From NCBI GenBank assembly GCA_963575745.1, contig CAUYUJ010020582.1:576083-640082 (forward strand): a stretch of 64,000 nucleotides of DNA. The letters run 5' to 3'. The translations under genes and the position numbers were made by a program. Of the stretch, positions 31,701-40,329 are shown in pieces. The notes under the pieces are model-generated. The model was not told the DNA's origin. It saw nothing but the letters and a program-made list of their open reading frames with translations, and made no database searches. How positions within the stretch are numbered: the first letter of the stretch is position 1; every line of letters starts with the position of its first letter. The DNA is from Prorocentrum cordatum (lineage: Eukaryota; Sar; Dinophyceae; Prorocentrales; Prorocentraceae).

Positions 31701-32315
31701 TCGAGCAACAATCGCTTGCCCCTCGTCGAGTCGCCGTGCGTTAACTCCTCCTGCAATCTTTCCAAGGGGGCCGCCATGAAAGCCATTGTGCAAATCGATA
31801 GCCTGCGATTCTCGTCAGTCAGAACTTTCTTCGTTCTCCAAGCCTTCCTCTGGTTGCGCTTCCTCATCTCCTCTGACCCGTTCCCCCTGACACCCTGCCC
31901 ATCTGCTGCCACGTCCATGCTGGACCAAGTAGGCAGGGCGCGCTGGACCACGGAAGTCAAGACGTCGTGGCACAGGATGCCGAGCGCTGTCTTGCCGCAG
32001 GAGAAGCCGCACGAGTTCCAGTCGTCGACGCTGGGGAGCACGTTGTCCCTGCCCGGTGCAACCCGTCAAATGGGGGGGAGCTTCGAGGAGGCGGACAAAG
32101 CGAATGAAGATAATAACAGAGAGCGAAGGAGATACGCAACGGGGAGGTCGTTGAGAATGCCAAGAGACACGCACTTGAAAGAGCGGGCGAAAGAAGGAAT
32201 GAGAAAGGGATCGCGCGGGCGGGGAAGAGGGACGGAGAGAGAGACAGAGAGGGAGCAAGAGAGATACCGAAACACACAGAGAGAGAGAGAAACAAAAAAA
32301 AGAGAGAAAGAGAGC

Positions 32316-32355
<40 letters not shown>

Positions 32356-35300
32356 CAGAGGACGAGAGGGAGAGGGATAGGGAGAGGGAGAGAGAGAGAG
32401 AGAGAGAGAGACAAAAAAAAATAGGAGAGAGAGAGAGAGAGGGAGCGAGACAGAGGGGGAGGGGCCCGAACTCCCTGGTCGGATTTGGCCCAAAATCCCT
32501 TGGAGGATTTTAAGCCAAATCCGACCAGGGAGGTCGGGCCCACGCAATCACTGGGAAGAAAGGTTAGCAAGACGACAACGCGAATGCGATGAGAGAAGAA
32601 ACAACACATTACTCTGATGAAGACAGCGGCGTAGAGCACGCCTCCATTGATGACTAGACTGGGCTCGACAGCATGGAACCGCCAGAACATCGAACGCGCG
32701 CACGTCGAGAATCTCCCCCCTGACCCGATGACATGACTGGACGCCTATCGAAACAAATCTGCCCCACCCCAGATTGCAGCCCAACCCTCGGCGTCCTGGA
32801 CTGAAGCAGGTCCACCTCGAGCGCGGCCGCGAACATGTTGTTCGGGACCTCGCCCTCGAGGCAGCACCCGTCGCAGTAGTGGACAAAGGGGCCCGACCAC
32901 TCCCCGTTCCACAGGTCGCAGAACTTCAACAGCGCCTCGTCGGATACCTCCGCTCCCTCTCGCCGCTGAAGCGTGCGGCACGCGGTGATGAGGTTCCTGC
33001 GCCTGACGTCGGCCGGCGGCGATCCTGAGGGCGACCCCTCGCCGCCCCGCTCGACCTCGCCACCGCCTCCTCCCCCGCCCTCCTACTGGTCGTCGTCGCC
33101 ATCGACGATGGCGACGATGGCCCATCGTTGCCGTTACCGCCGCCATCTCCTCTTTCCCACGACCCTGTCGCAAACAACCCACGCCCGTCGCCCGCTCGCC
33201 GCCTAGCTCTCCTGGTCGCCTATAGGTCTGGGAAGGGAAAGGAGCTGGGGGGGAACGGGACGGCTTGACTTTCGACTTCGATCCTGCTGACCAGCGGCCC
33301 CTTCTGCCCCTCCACCTTCTCAGCCTCCCCCTCCGTCTCCTCGCCCTTCCCCCTCCTCCCCAACCAGCATATCATCTTCATCGCCCTCCTTCGTCTGGCC
33401 CATCCAGCCCCGCCCCCCTGCGGCCCCCCTCCGCCAGCCCCCCCTTTCGAAAGAGAATTTCAACGCGCCACCCAGCCTCGAATAACTACGACATCAGCGA
33501 GAACCTGCTTGAGACACTGCTGCATGCGATTGGCAATGACCAAGTTGGAGAGCGTAACGGCAATCGCGTAGACGTCGCCGACGACGCGTCTCTCTTTGTG
33601 TTCTATGATGCGGTGCAACTGGTGCGCACCGCAATCACCGTGCAGCACGAAACAATTGGCGGGACGCTCCAACAAACATCGGGCTTTCTTTCGGCGGTTC
33701 GAAGAACATGCGTCCGGGAGCTCAGCATCAATGACGAAGGGAACCCTCCCACACAATGTTGCCAAACCTTCTTTGGACAGCGATGGGACCTCCTGTTCTA
33801 GTGCCCGATAGATGCACGACGCCGAGCCGTTCTGCAAAACCTGTGAGACAAACGACGCAATGGGGGGTGCTTCGAAAACGGCGAATTTCAAATCCAGGGC
33901 CCCCTGGAGCGGACCAGGGGCCAAAGACGGCGAGAGCGGAGAAAGCGCCAAGTGGCGCGTACCCGCCAAACCAGAGGGAGTCAACAATCAGCTATCGACG
34001 TGACGCATTTTCGCCCGAACTTACAACCTTCGGTCTGCCCATGATCCGAAAGCCGAAACACTCGTCCATGTGCGGTGATATGTAGGTCACCTTCACCCCC
34101 TGGCCGAGTGGCCGAGGACGTTCAACGCCCCTGCTTGCATGACCCTGGCCCGCGGGTTCTTCTGAAGGTATTCCCGCAAATTCAAAGACTCCCACCTCTG
34201 AGTGCTCTCATCCTTGAACGCGTACCGAGCGTGCGGCATCAGCACGTCCTGCCAGACGCACCAAGGATCACCGCCACCAGACGTATCCGAGGAGACTCTC
34301 GGTCGCGAGTCTCGCCGACCTCCAGCCCGCGCCGCGATGCGGGAAGCGCGGCTGTCTTCGCGACCTTCGCGCCAATGCCGAAAACACAGGGCCCAACGAT
34401 TCTCTGACTGTCTGGTCCTCCACTCTCCGTCCCCAGATGCCACCTCTGCCTAGCCCCTCGCTCTCCCCGTCCCACTCCTCCACCATCCGCCCCCGCTCCG
34501 AATGCGAATCCTGCAACTTCCCGAACGACATCCGCACGGGGGTAGCGTCGTAATGGCGCTGTATGATAGCTGGCGACCTGGTGTCCGCAATCTCCTGGAT
34601 CTTCTCCTCGCAATAAGAATGCTGTTCCTGCCCCGTCCGCCAGCGCAACGCGCGCCCCCCGCGCTGCAAAGAAGGTGGCATCGAAGAAATGAACAACGGA
34701 GGCAGCAGACCGAGGAGGCCAAGACGTCACAACGATGCCACGGAATGACCCCCGCCCGCGCCGCACCCTCCCCTCCCACGCCACCCCCCCCCACGCTCTC
34801 TCTTCTGGGAGCGAAGCGTCTCTGCGCCCCGGGCAACGTTCCTGCTTGTTCCTGGATAACGCTGGAGGGCGTCGTTCCTGGATGGCCACGCGACCCCTGG
34901 CTGGGACGGATCGCACCGACGTTGCGCCGCAGGGCGCGGCGGTGAAGCGCGAAACGTCGCGAAAGAAACAGATCGCAAATGAAGTGACCCCTGCCCTGCC
35001 CTGCCCCCCCCCCCCACCCGTCCATTGCCATGAGACCAGACACCACGCAGAGGACGTCCAGGTGGCTGTGGTGACCGTCCAAGCCAGCGCGCTGCACCTC
35101 CCAGCCGCACCCTTCGATCGAGGCGGTGCGCGGGGAGAGGGGGGCGACAGCGACAGCGACAGCAGGCGCCGACCAAGCAGGGGCCCACGCATCATCTGCC
35201 TGCGGGCTGAGCGATGGAGAAGGGGGGGAGTCAAGGGAAGCATGCATGCGCACGAAACGAACGGGACATAGAGAATGGCACGACAAGCTGGGACGCCCCC

Positions 35301-35392
35301 GCGCCCCGCCGTCGGCGTGTACACCTGGGTCCACGCCTGCCTCAACAGCACGGCAGGGTCCCACTGGTTGGACTTCATCTTGAGGTCGTCGC
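28479..35392 (-). CDS. Gene C: multi-exon dinoflagellate protein, unknown function, AP2-like last exon
   Basis: Exons by eye: 35325-35392, about 35025-35097, 34511-34627, 34028-34248, about 33477-33840, 32796-32996, 31434-32048, 30504-31083, about 29150-29960, and 28479-28756 ending in TGA. Phases agree at most junctions. The two marked doubtful are 35025 to 34627 and 33477 to 32996. The 5' end is open; the first listed exon reads DDLKMKSNQWDPAVLL. No enzyme motif was recognised. The final exon (GKFVGYGGNCYRHRNTWQ and FTFYGNTPEQTRCLAKKWLL) resembles the AP2 beta-sheet plus helix pattern found in many protist proteins. A 1-nt deletion in a G5 run near 34105 breaks the frame. It may be one gene or two. 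Confidence 0.5.
29150..29960 (-). CDS. Gene C internal exon
   Basis: Reads DIKPEDEFIYDLPCPLAHPG, FIRVLGADGFQVSTWVSLSH and FMMGTSFLAKLYRMAGEARM, then a basic linker and an Asp-rich end (GTDDDDQPHPEHEH). The 5' border is uncertain because the frame stays open through a G-rich stretch to 30529. A strong-looking GT donor (TTCCAG/GTGAGC at about 29778) lies inside and could split it in two. Confidence 0.5.
30504..31083 (-). CDS. Gene C internal exon
   Basis: 580 nt, LRTADGTLFRDGINALVRSY through LDNVGDLRQPYQ. It is well-balanced coding text with a Lys/Glu-rich helix (EEKLKAEARHSEAQAREED). The acceptor is CCTCGAG/GCTGCG. The donor CCAG/GATCGT is a GA site, followed by an A10-type run on the plus strand. 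Confidence 0.6.
31434..32048 (-). CDS. Gene C internal exon
   Basis: 615 nt, DNVLPSVDDWNSCGFSCGK through RQYLEFPYLFARWADR, ending TCGAG/GACTTG, a GA donor. Phase 2 in and phase 2 out both fit the neighbours. Mixed helical text with Cys at several sites; no family recognised. Confidence 0.65.
32049..32795 (-). mobile_element. Gene C intron with introner core and a long inverted repeat
   Basis: GA donor (CCAG/GACGCC). The intron contains GA tracts at 32230-32450 and the shared core GGGCCCGAACTCCCTGGTC at 32462-32480. A near-perfect inverted copy lies at 32515-32540 (CCAAATCCGACCAGGGAGG, then TCGGGCCC), forming arms of about 27 nt around a 23-nt loop. The arms could be terminal inverted repeats of a mobile intron. 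Confidence 0.55.
32796..32996 (-). CDS. Gene C internal exon
   Basis: 201 nt, NLITACRTLQRREGAEVSDE and FCDLWNGEWSGPFVHYCDGC, ending DLLQS before a GA donor. Three closely spaced Cys (HYCDGCC) are notable. Upstream, 33000-33470 is pyrimidine-rich and looks like intron. Confidence 0.6.
33477..33840 (-). CDS. Gene C internal exon
   Basis: Begins VLQNGSASCIYRALEQEV after CTCACAG/GTTTTG and reads on through CFVLHGDCGAHQLHRIIEHK to VLADVVVIRG. The donor is ambiguous: GAG/GCTGGG (GC type, phase 1) or CTG/GTGGCG (phase 2). The latter fits the next exon. Confidence 0.55.
34028..34248 (-). CDS. Gene C internal exon with a 1-nt frameshift
   Basis: Reads DVLMPHARYAFKDESTQRW and LREYLQKNPRARVMQ in one frame, then VTYISPHMDECFGFRIMGRP in the next. 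The slip lies in a GGGGG run at about 34100-34108. One more G would restore a 222-nt exon with phase 0 at both borders. It may be an assembly error or a real mutation. Confidence 0.55.
34511..34627 (-). CDS. Gene C internal exon
   Basis: 39 codons, EQHSYCEEKIQEIADTRSPA to SFGKLQ, between GGGCAG/GAACAG and TTGCAG/GATTCG (GA donor). The next exon also begins GA. Confidence 0.5.
35025..35392 (-). CDS. Gene C first recognised exons (two exons)
   Basis: Exon 35325-35392 reads DDLKMKSNQWDPAVLLRQAW and ends CCCAG/GTGTAC. Exon 35097 downward reads VQRAGLDGHHSHLDVLCVVS to about 35025. The intron 35098-35324 starts GTGTAC and the exon after it starts GTGCAG. The true translation start was not found. 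Confidence 0.45.
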
Positions 35393-35639
35393 CTGTCGAT
35401 GGGAAGAGGGGCGGGCGGGCGCAGGGGGCGCGGCCCCTCCCAGAGCCCCAGAGGACGAACGGCGCGGGGGAGAGAAAGGAGCGGGAGGGTCAGGGAGCGG
35501 ATGGGGGCACGTGTCAGCACGACGTGGAATGGGAAGGACAGCGCCGTGGCAGGACAACGGGAGGCAGGTAGAGATGCGGGGGGGCAGGATCGAGGAGGAT
35601 CGATGGGGACCCTGGCCGAGGGGACCTCTCTTGGGAACC

Positions 35640-35930
35640 TCTTGGGGACCCTTTAAAGGAAAGCGCAACGTCGGCACAATTCTCAGAAAACCAACGTTGC
35701 GGGAAACCACGAAACAAAAGAAAGAAACAACCCACAAGGACGTTCACAACAAAAACAAAGGCTGGCGTAACAGGAACAAGAGCGTTTTGCGACCAAAAAT
35801 CTTCGGGCGACTTTGGACACGAGAGTTTGCCGCCACAAGAGCTTCCCAAGAGGTCCCCTCAAATGCTTCAAACCTCGACCTCCCCTTCCCCCCGTGGCCC
35901 CGCAGGCCCTGGGGGGGGGGGTCCGCGTCA
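35640..35930. other. Region without a clear gene
   Basis: Short frames only. It includes AAGAGCTTCCCAAGAGGTCC-like text near 35840 and a G10 run at 35910. Nothing can be assigned. Confidence 0.4.
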
Positions 35931-36112
35931 TCTTCCTCCTCCTCATAATCTTCATATTCCTCCTCCTCCTCCTTCTCCTCCTCCCCTCCTCCTCCTCCTC
36001 CTCCTCCTCCTCCTCCTCCTCCTCCTCCTCCTCCTCCTCCTCCTCCTCCTCCTCCTCCTCCTCCTCCTCCTCCTCCTCCTCCTCCTCCTCCTCCTCCTCC
36101 TCCTCATCGCGC
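35930..36112. repeat. TCC/CTC microsatellite
   Basis: About 180 bp of almost pure TCC/CTC, one of the longest triplet tracts in the window. Ser, Leu and Glu runs in the frames come only from this. Confidence 0.95.
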
Positions 36113-36149
36113 CCCCTTGGCGCCGAAGAGCTTCCTCCAGCTCCCCTCT

Positions 36150-36620
36150 GCCTCCAACTGACTTCCGCGCCCCCCAACATCCCACTGCCCGCGGGCCCGC
36201 CTTGCTCCTGCACCTTGTCGCCGCCCCTGAGACGCTCCGCGTCCCACGCGGCGTCGGTCGCCGCGTGCCCGTCGGCGGCGTCTGCGGCGCGCCGCTCCTG
36301 CGCGGCAGGGGCGGCGAGGCGAGATCGACGACGCCGCCGGCGCCAACGTGAACGACGGCGCCCACGACGTCGGCGTCGACGACATGGATGGAGGCCATGG
36401 CCGACAACATGACCACGACCACGACATCGGCGCAAACGCCGACGACGAAAAACGACGAACAACAACTCCGACAACGCGATTAACCACGACGGCATCGTCG
36501 ACGGCGACGGCGACGACGACGCGGGCTCCGACGTCTTGCACCGCTTCACCTCGCGGATGAAGCGCGCCTGGGCCTGCAGCGCCGTCGCCGCCTGGCAGGC
36601 AAACCCTTCCTCGCACTCAT
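36150..36620 (-). CDS. Possible exons upstream of gene C
   Basis: Two coding-looking islands on the same strand: FACQAATALQAQARFIREVK, then RCKTSE (about 36610-36530), and ADAADGHAATDAAWDAERLR followed by GGDKVQEQGG (about 36290-36180). Both are Ala-rich. The DNA between them is a GAC/CGT-rich simple sequence. They may be 5' exons of gene C or remnants. No domain is recognised. Confidence 0.25.
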
Positions 36621-36639
36621 CCTCATTCACCTCAACCCG

Positions 36640-37770
36640 TCCCCTCCTCCTCATCCTCCACCTCCTCCTCCCTGCCCTTCCAACTCCTCCCCATACCGTG
36701 TGTTCTCTCTCCTCTGTCTCCTCCTCTGCCTCCTCCTCCTCGGCCCCTCGTCCTCCTCTTCCCCCCCTCCTCCTCCTCCTCCCTCCTCTCTCCTCCTCCT
36801 CCTCCTCCTCCTCCTCCTCCTCCTCTTGCTTTCCCTCCTCCTGTTTCCCCTCCTTCTTCTTCTCATTCCCTCTCTTCCTCTTCCTCTTCCCTTCCTCGCC
36901 TCTTGCTCTCTCTGCTCCTCTCCTCCTGTGCAGGTCAGGCAAGGAGGAAAGGCCGCCTCCTCGCCATTGCCCGCGCGAGGCCGGCGGCGGGCCAGCAGGC
37001 CTGGGGGCAGGGGGAGGTCCATGGCCCATGGCCGATGGGCCGCGGCCCCTGACCCCCTCCCCCGCCCCCTCGAGGCCAAAATGGCCTTGACCGCGGACCG
37101 CGAGCGACCTCGTCGACCTCGTGGTCGTTTCTTCCTCCCTGCGTCCTTCTTCACCTCCTCCTGTTCTTCCAGCGCCTCCCCCTCATCCTCCTCCTCCTCC
37201 TCCTCCTCCTCCTCCTCCTTTTCCTTCTCCTCCTCCCCTCCTCCCCCTCCTCCTCCTCCTCCTCCTCCTCCTCCTCCTCCTCCTCCTCCCCCCGCCACCC
37301 CTCCTTCTCCCCCTCCCCCTCCTCCTCCTCCTTCTCCTCCTTCTCCTCCTCAAACGAAATGAAAGGCCTTCCCCTGGAGAACAGGGGGAGGACAGTCGAC
37401 AGTCGTGAGGGATCCAGATGCGCGAGCCCTCCGAACTTATTCTCCCGACCTGGATGGCTGTGCGAGGCGGAGGTGGGAGGAGGAGGAGCAGGAAGAGAAG
37501 GGCAAGGAGGAGGAGGGGGAGGAGGAGGAGGAGGAAGGAACAGAGGAGGAGGAGAGGAGGAGGAGGAGCAGGAGGAGAGGAGAAGGAGGAGAGAGAGGAG
37601 GGGGGGAGGAGGGGGAGGAGGAGAGGAGGAGCAGGCAGGAGCAGGAGGAGGAGGAGGGAGGAGAGGAGGAGGAGGAGGAGGAGAAAGGGGAGGAGGAGAA
37701 AGGGGAGGAGGATAAAGGGGAGGAGGAGGAGGCGGAGGGGGAGAAGGAGGAGGAGGAGGAGGAGGAGTAT
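36640..37770. repeat. TCC then GGA microsatellite complex
   Basis: TCC-rich (36640-36910 and 37135-37350) and GGA-rich (37460-37767) tracts separated by GC-rich sequence (36930-37130) that could hide a small exon on the minus strand. The two tracts are mirror images in strand composition. Confidence 0.8.
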
Positions 37771-38100
37771 TCATGTATTGGAAACTCCTTTGTGTTATTC
37801 ATGTATGTCGTATGTTGTTGTCATTTATTTCGTATGTATTATTGTAGTAGTCATATATTTCAGTAAATATTCATGTACTATTAGTACATTAACAATTTCT
37901 TGTATTATTCATGTATGTAGTATGAATTTATTTCGTATGTATTATTGTAGTATTCATTAATTTCAGTAAATATTCATGTAATATTATTTCATTAATCATT
38001 TCATGTAGTATTCATTTATGTAATATTCATTTATTTCGTTAATTATCGTGTACTATTTTTATTTTTTTATAATTTCGAATTTTTATTTTTTCAGAGAACA
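37768..38100. repeat. AT-rich tandem repeat, about 110-120 bp unit
   Basis: The phrase ATTTCGTATGTATTATTGTAG recurs about 100 bp apart (near 37827 and 37930). Each is followed by a TTTCAGTAAATATTCATGTA-like stretch (37858 and 37962). A third, weaker copy follows. It starts abruptly at the end of the GGA tract. Confidence 0.75.
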
Positions 38101-38785
38101 CTAGTATCGACGGCATAGTGACGAATCCTGGCCCCTCAAGCTGTGGGCAACCCTACATGTGCCCGCGCCCCACTACCCCGGACCTGCACAACCAGCAAGG
38201 TTAGGTTATCCTGAGGGGGGTGGAGGGGGGGCAAGCCCGATAACCCGGGTTATCGCTGGACCCTTAAAAAAAAGTCCCCTGCTCCTGCTCTCATCAGATA
38301 AACTGGCGGCGCGCACAAGGGGGTGGAGGGAGAGGGGAGGGCTTCTTACGAGGAGGCTGCTTCTTGAAGGCGCCGGCCTCACATCTGTAGAGAAGGCCCG
38401 CGCCGTCTAAGAAGCAGGGGTGCTTCTAAGAAGCCCTCCCCCCTCCCCCCACCCCCCTCTGCGCGTGGCCGAATAAAACCGCTAGGACTAAACAAGGTCG
38501 TCTCAGCCAGGAAGGCAAGAAGTGTCGTGCAAGACACGGAAGCCCTTCTCAGAACACTCTCTTTGGTGACCCTTCTGGCGGGCCAGGACGCTTCCCCACT
38601 GCTTCACTAGAGGCCTCCAAGATGGAGTCGGAGTAGATGGGGTCGGAGGATCGCGCCGCATCGACGATACATCGGCGATGCATTGGCGACGCCAGCGCGG
38701 AGAAAATCGGGCTCCACATCGAGCCGCACTGGCGATGCATCGGCGATGTACCGCGCTCCTCCGACCCCATCCAGGAGGCCTGGAT
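38100..38785. other. Non-coding region with an inverted CGATGCATCGGCGATG repeat
   Basis: At 38664-38695 the text reads ACATCGGCGATGCATTGGCG and at 38725-38753 its inverted form CACTGGCGATGCATCGGCGA, then TGTACC. They flank a 30-nt centre containing CACATCGAGCCG, which suits a hairpin. GAAGCCCTCC and a C-rich run near 38440 mirror GGAGGGCTTC near 38335. No gene is recognised. Confidence 0.55.
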
Positions 38786-38947
38786 TTAGGTCGGGCCTGT
38801 CCCACTACAGAGGGATCGTGGACGAAAAATCAAAAATATTCAAACGTAGTCAAACAGTCAGTCAAACATATAGTCAAACAATCGTCCCCTGACTATGTTT
38901 GGACTACTTTTGAAGATCCCTCCTGCAGAGGGACATGCCCGACTTAA
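38786..38947. mobile_element. MITE-like element, copy 2 (162 bp)
   Basis: Begins TTAGGTCGGGCCTGTCC and ends with the reverse complement of TTAAGTCGGGCATGTCC. The interior shares AAAAATC, CAAACRTAGTCAAA and CAATCGTCCCC with the copy at 4171-4331. The length differs by 1 bp. It is non-coding. Confidence 0.8.
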
Positions 38948-39089
38948 GCCACCCGTTGGCCCGCCCGCCTCCCGCGTGGTGATCGGGACGGTGTAGACGA
39001 GCAGCGCCTGCCGGCAGCTGCCGCTTCGGGGGGCGGCAGGGCGAGGGAGGGGAGGGGGGGACCCCCTGCGAAGGCCCGGTCTGTTTTTT

Positions 39090-39458
39090 TTGTAGTCTCT
39101 CTCTCTCTCGTTATTTCTCTCTCTCTTTTTTTGTTCTCTCTCTCTCTCTCTCTCCCTCTGTAATTATATATATGTGTATATATATATATATATATATAGA
39201 CATACAGACTTACACCCCTATATATCCCCAGGGCGACGGTTTCTTCCTCCTGGGCCCGGAACACGACGGCTTGAAGTCTTGAGCAAACGCGTCTGCGATT
39301 AACCGCCGTCGGATCCCAGGAAGTTCGCGCGGATCCAATTATGGTGTTGGTTGTTGTTTCGGTGGATCCGACTTCCGTCCGCGCGGATCCGATTTCGGAT
39401 GTTGTGGATCCGCGCCCAGTCTTTTGTGTATATATATATATACATGTAGGTCTAGAAG

Positions 39459-39489
<31 letters not shown>

Positions 39490-39700
39490 GTCATGGTGGT
39501 ACCACGAATAATAAAAAACAAAAGACTGAGGTATGTATGTTTGTGTGTAAGTATGGATTCATGTATGTATGAAGACATGCATGCATGTATGCATGTATGT
39601 TTGTAGGTATGTATGCATGCGTGCATGTATGTATATGTATACACATATACAGATGTATGATGATGTGTGTGTATGTGCGTGTCCGCCACCGTGCCCTGAG
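39090..39700. repeat. CT, TA and ATGT microsatellites
   Basis: CT tracts (39095-39160), TA tracts (39165-39200, 39425-39445, 39470-39490) and an imperfect ATGT/ATGC array (39530-39665). Between them, at 39310-39415, the phrase CGCGGATCCGA or GTGGATCCG recurs five times. A similar TA/ATGT array lies on the other side of the retrotransposon (56520-56990). Confidence 0.85.
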
Positions 39701-39900
39701 GCACGAAATAAAAAGTGTCTTCAGGTCTTTGGCCGAATCCCTGAAGCCTCGGCTCTCAATCCTGAGGACTCTTCCACCGGCCAAGGCCCCCCGATTGCCA
39801 CACCTCTTGGGGGCGCACCGCGTGCCCCCCTTTGGCTTCGGGAGGTGCTCCCGCACGACTCTTTCGGGGCCAATGTGGGTCCTGAGACGGGCCAGGAGGG

Positions 39901-40166
39901 AGTTTGAAGGGGGCTAGGAGGCCCAGCCAACAGCTTCGCCTTAGGCGAAGCCAAGTTCCAGCTCTGTTGTACCGTAGTAACGGTACTCCCAGTAGGAGAG
40001 GATGTGCCATCTTAAGGGATAGGAAGATCCTTCTGGTCTCGATAGCGATTGTGTGCCTCGCAATGAAGCGCAGTCATTCTTGGGATTTGGGCAGCCGGCC
40101 GCTTGAGCCGACGCGGCCGCGGGCGCACGCTCGCGTCCACTCTTTACGTCCCTCAGCTCGATTTAG
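39901..40166 (-). repeat. 3' LTR
   Basis: Shares with 55823-56063 a start AGTTTGAAGGGGG, the palindrome CTTCGCCTTAGGCGAAG, GTCTCGATAGCGATTGTGTG, GGCCGCTTGAGCCGACGCGG and the end ACGTCCCTCAGCTCG-TTTAG. It is 25 bp longer than its partner, mainly because of an insertion at about 39995-40020. A polypurine tract is not evident next to it. Confidence 0.85.
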
Positions 40167-40329
40167 TCGGGGGGGCGGGAGACGAAGCGTGAGCCCGTCG
40201 CCCCCTTACAGCAGGCACAGCAGCAAGTATACAGTATACACAAGGACAAAAAAAGAGGCGGGCCAGAAGGAAGCGAGCCTGCTCGCAAGTTGCCTTGCTT
40301 GTACAGTGCTGTACTTGAAATACTCCTCA

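Noticed and set aside
40140-40200. Polypurine tract next to the 3' LTR
   Set aside because: On the sense strand the sequence before the LTR is C-rich, not purine-rich, so no tract is annotated.
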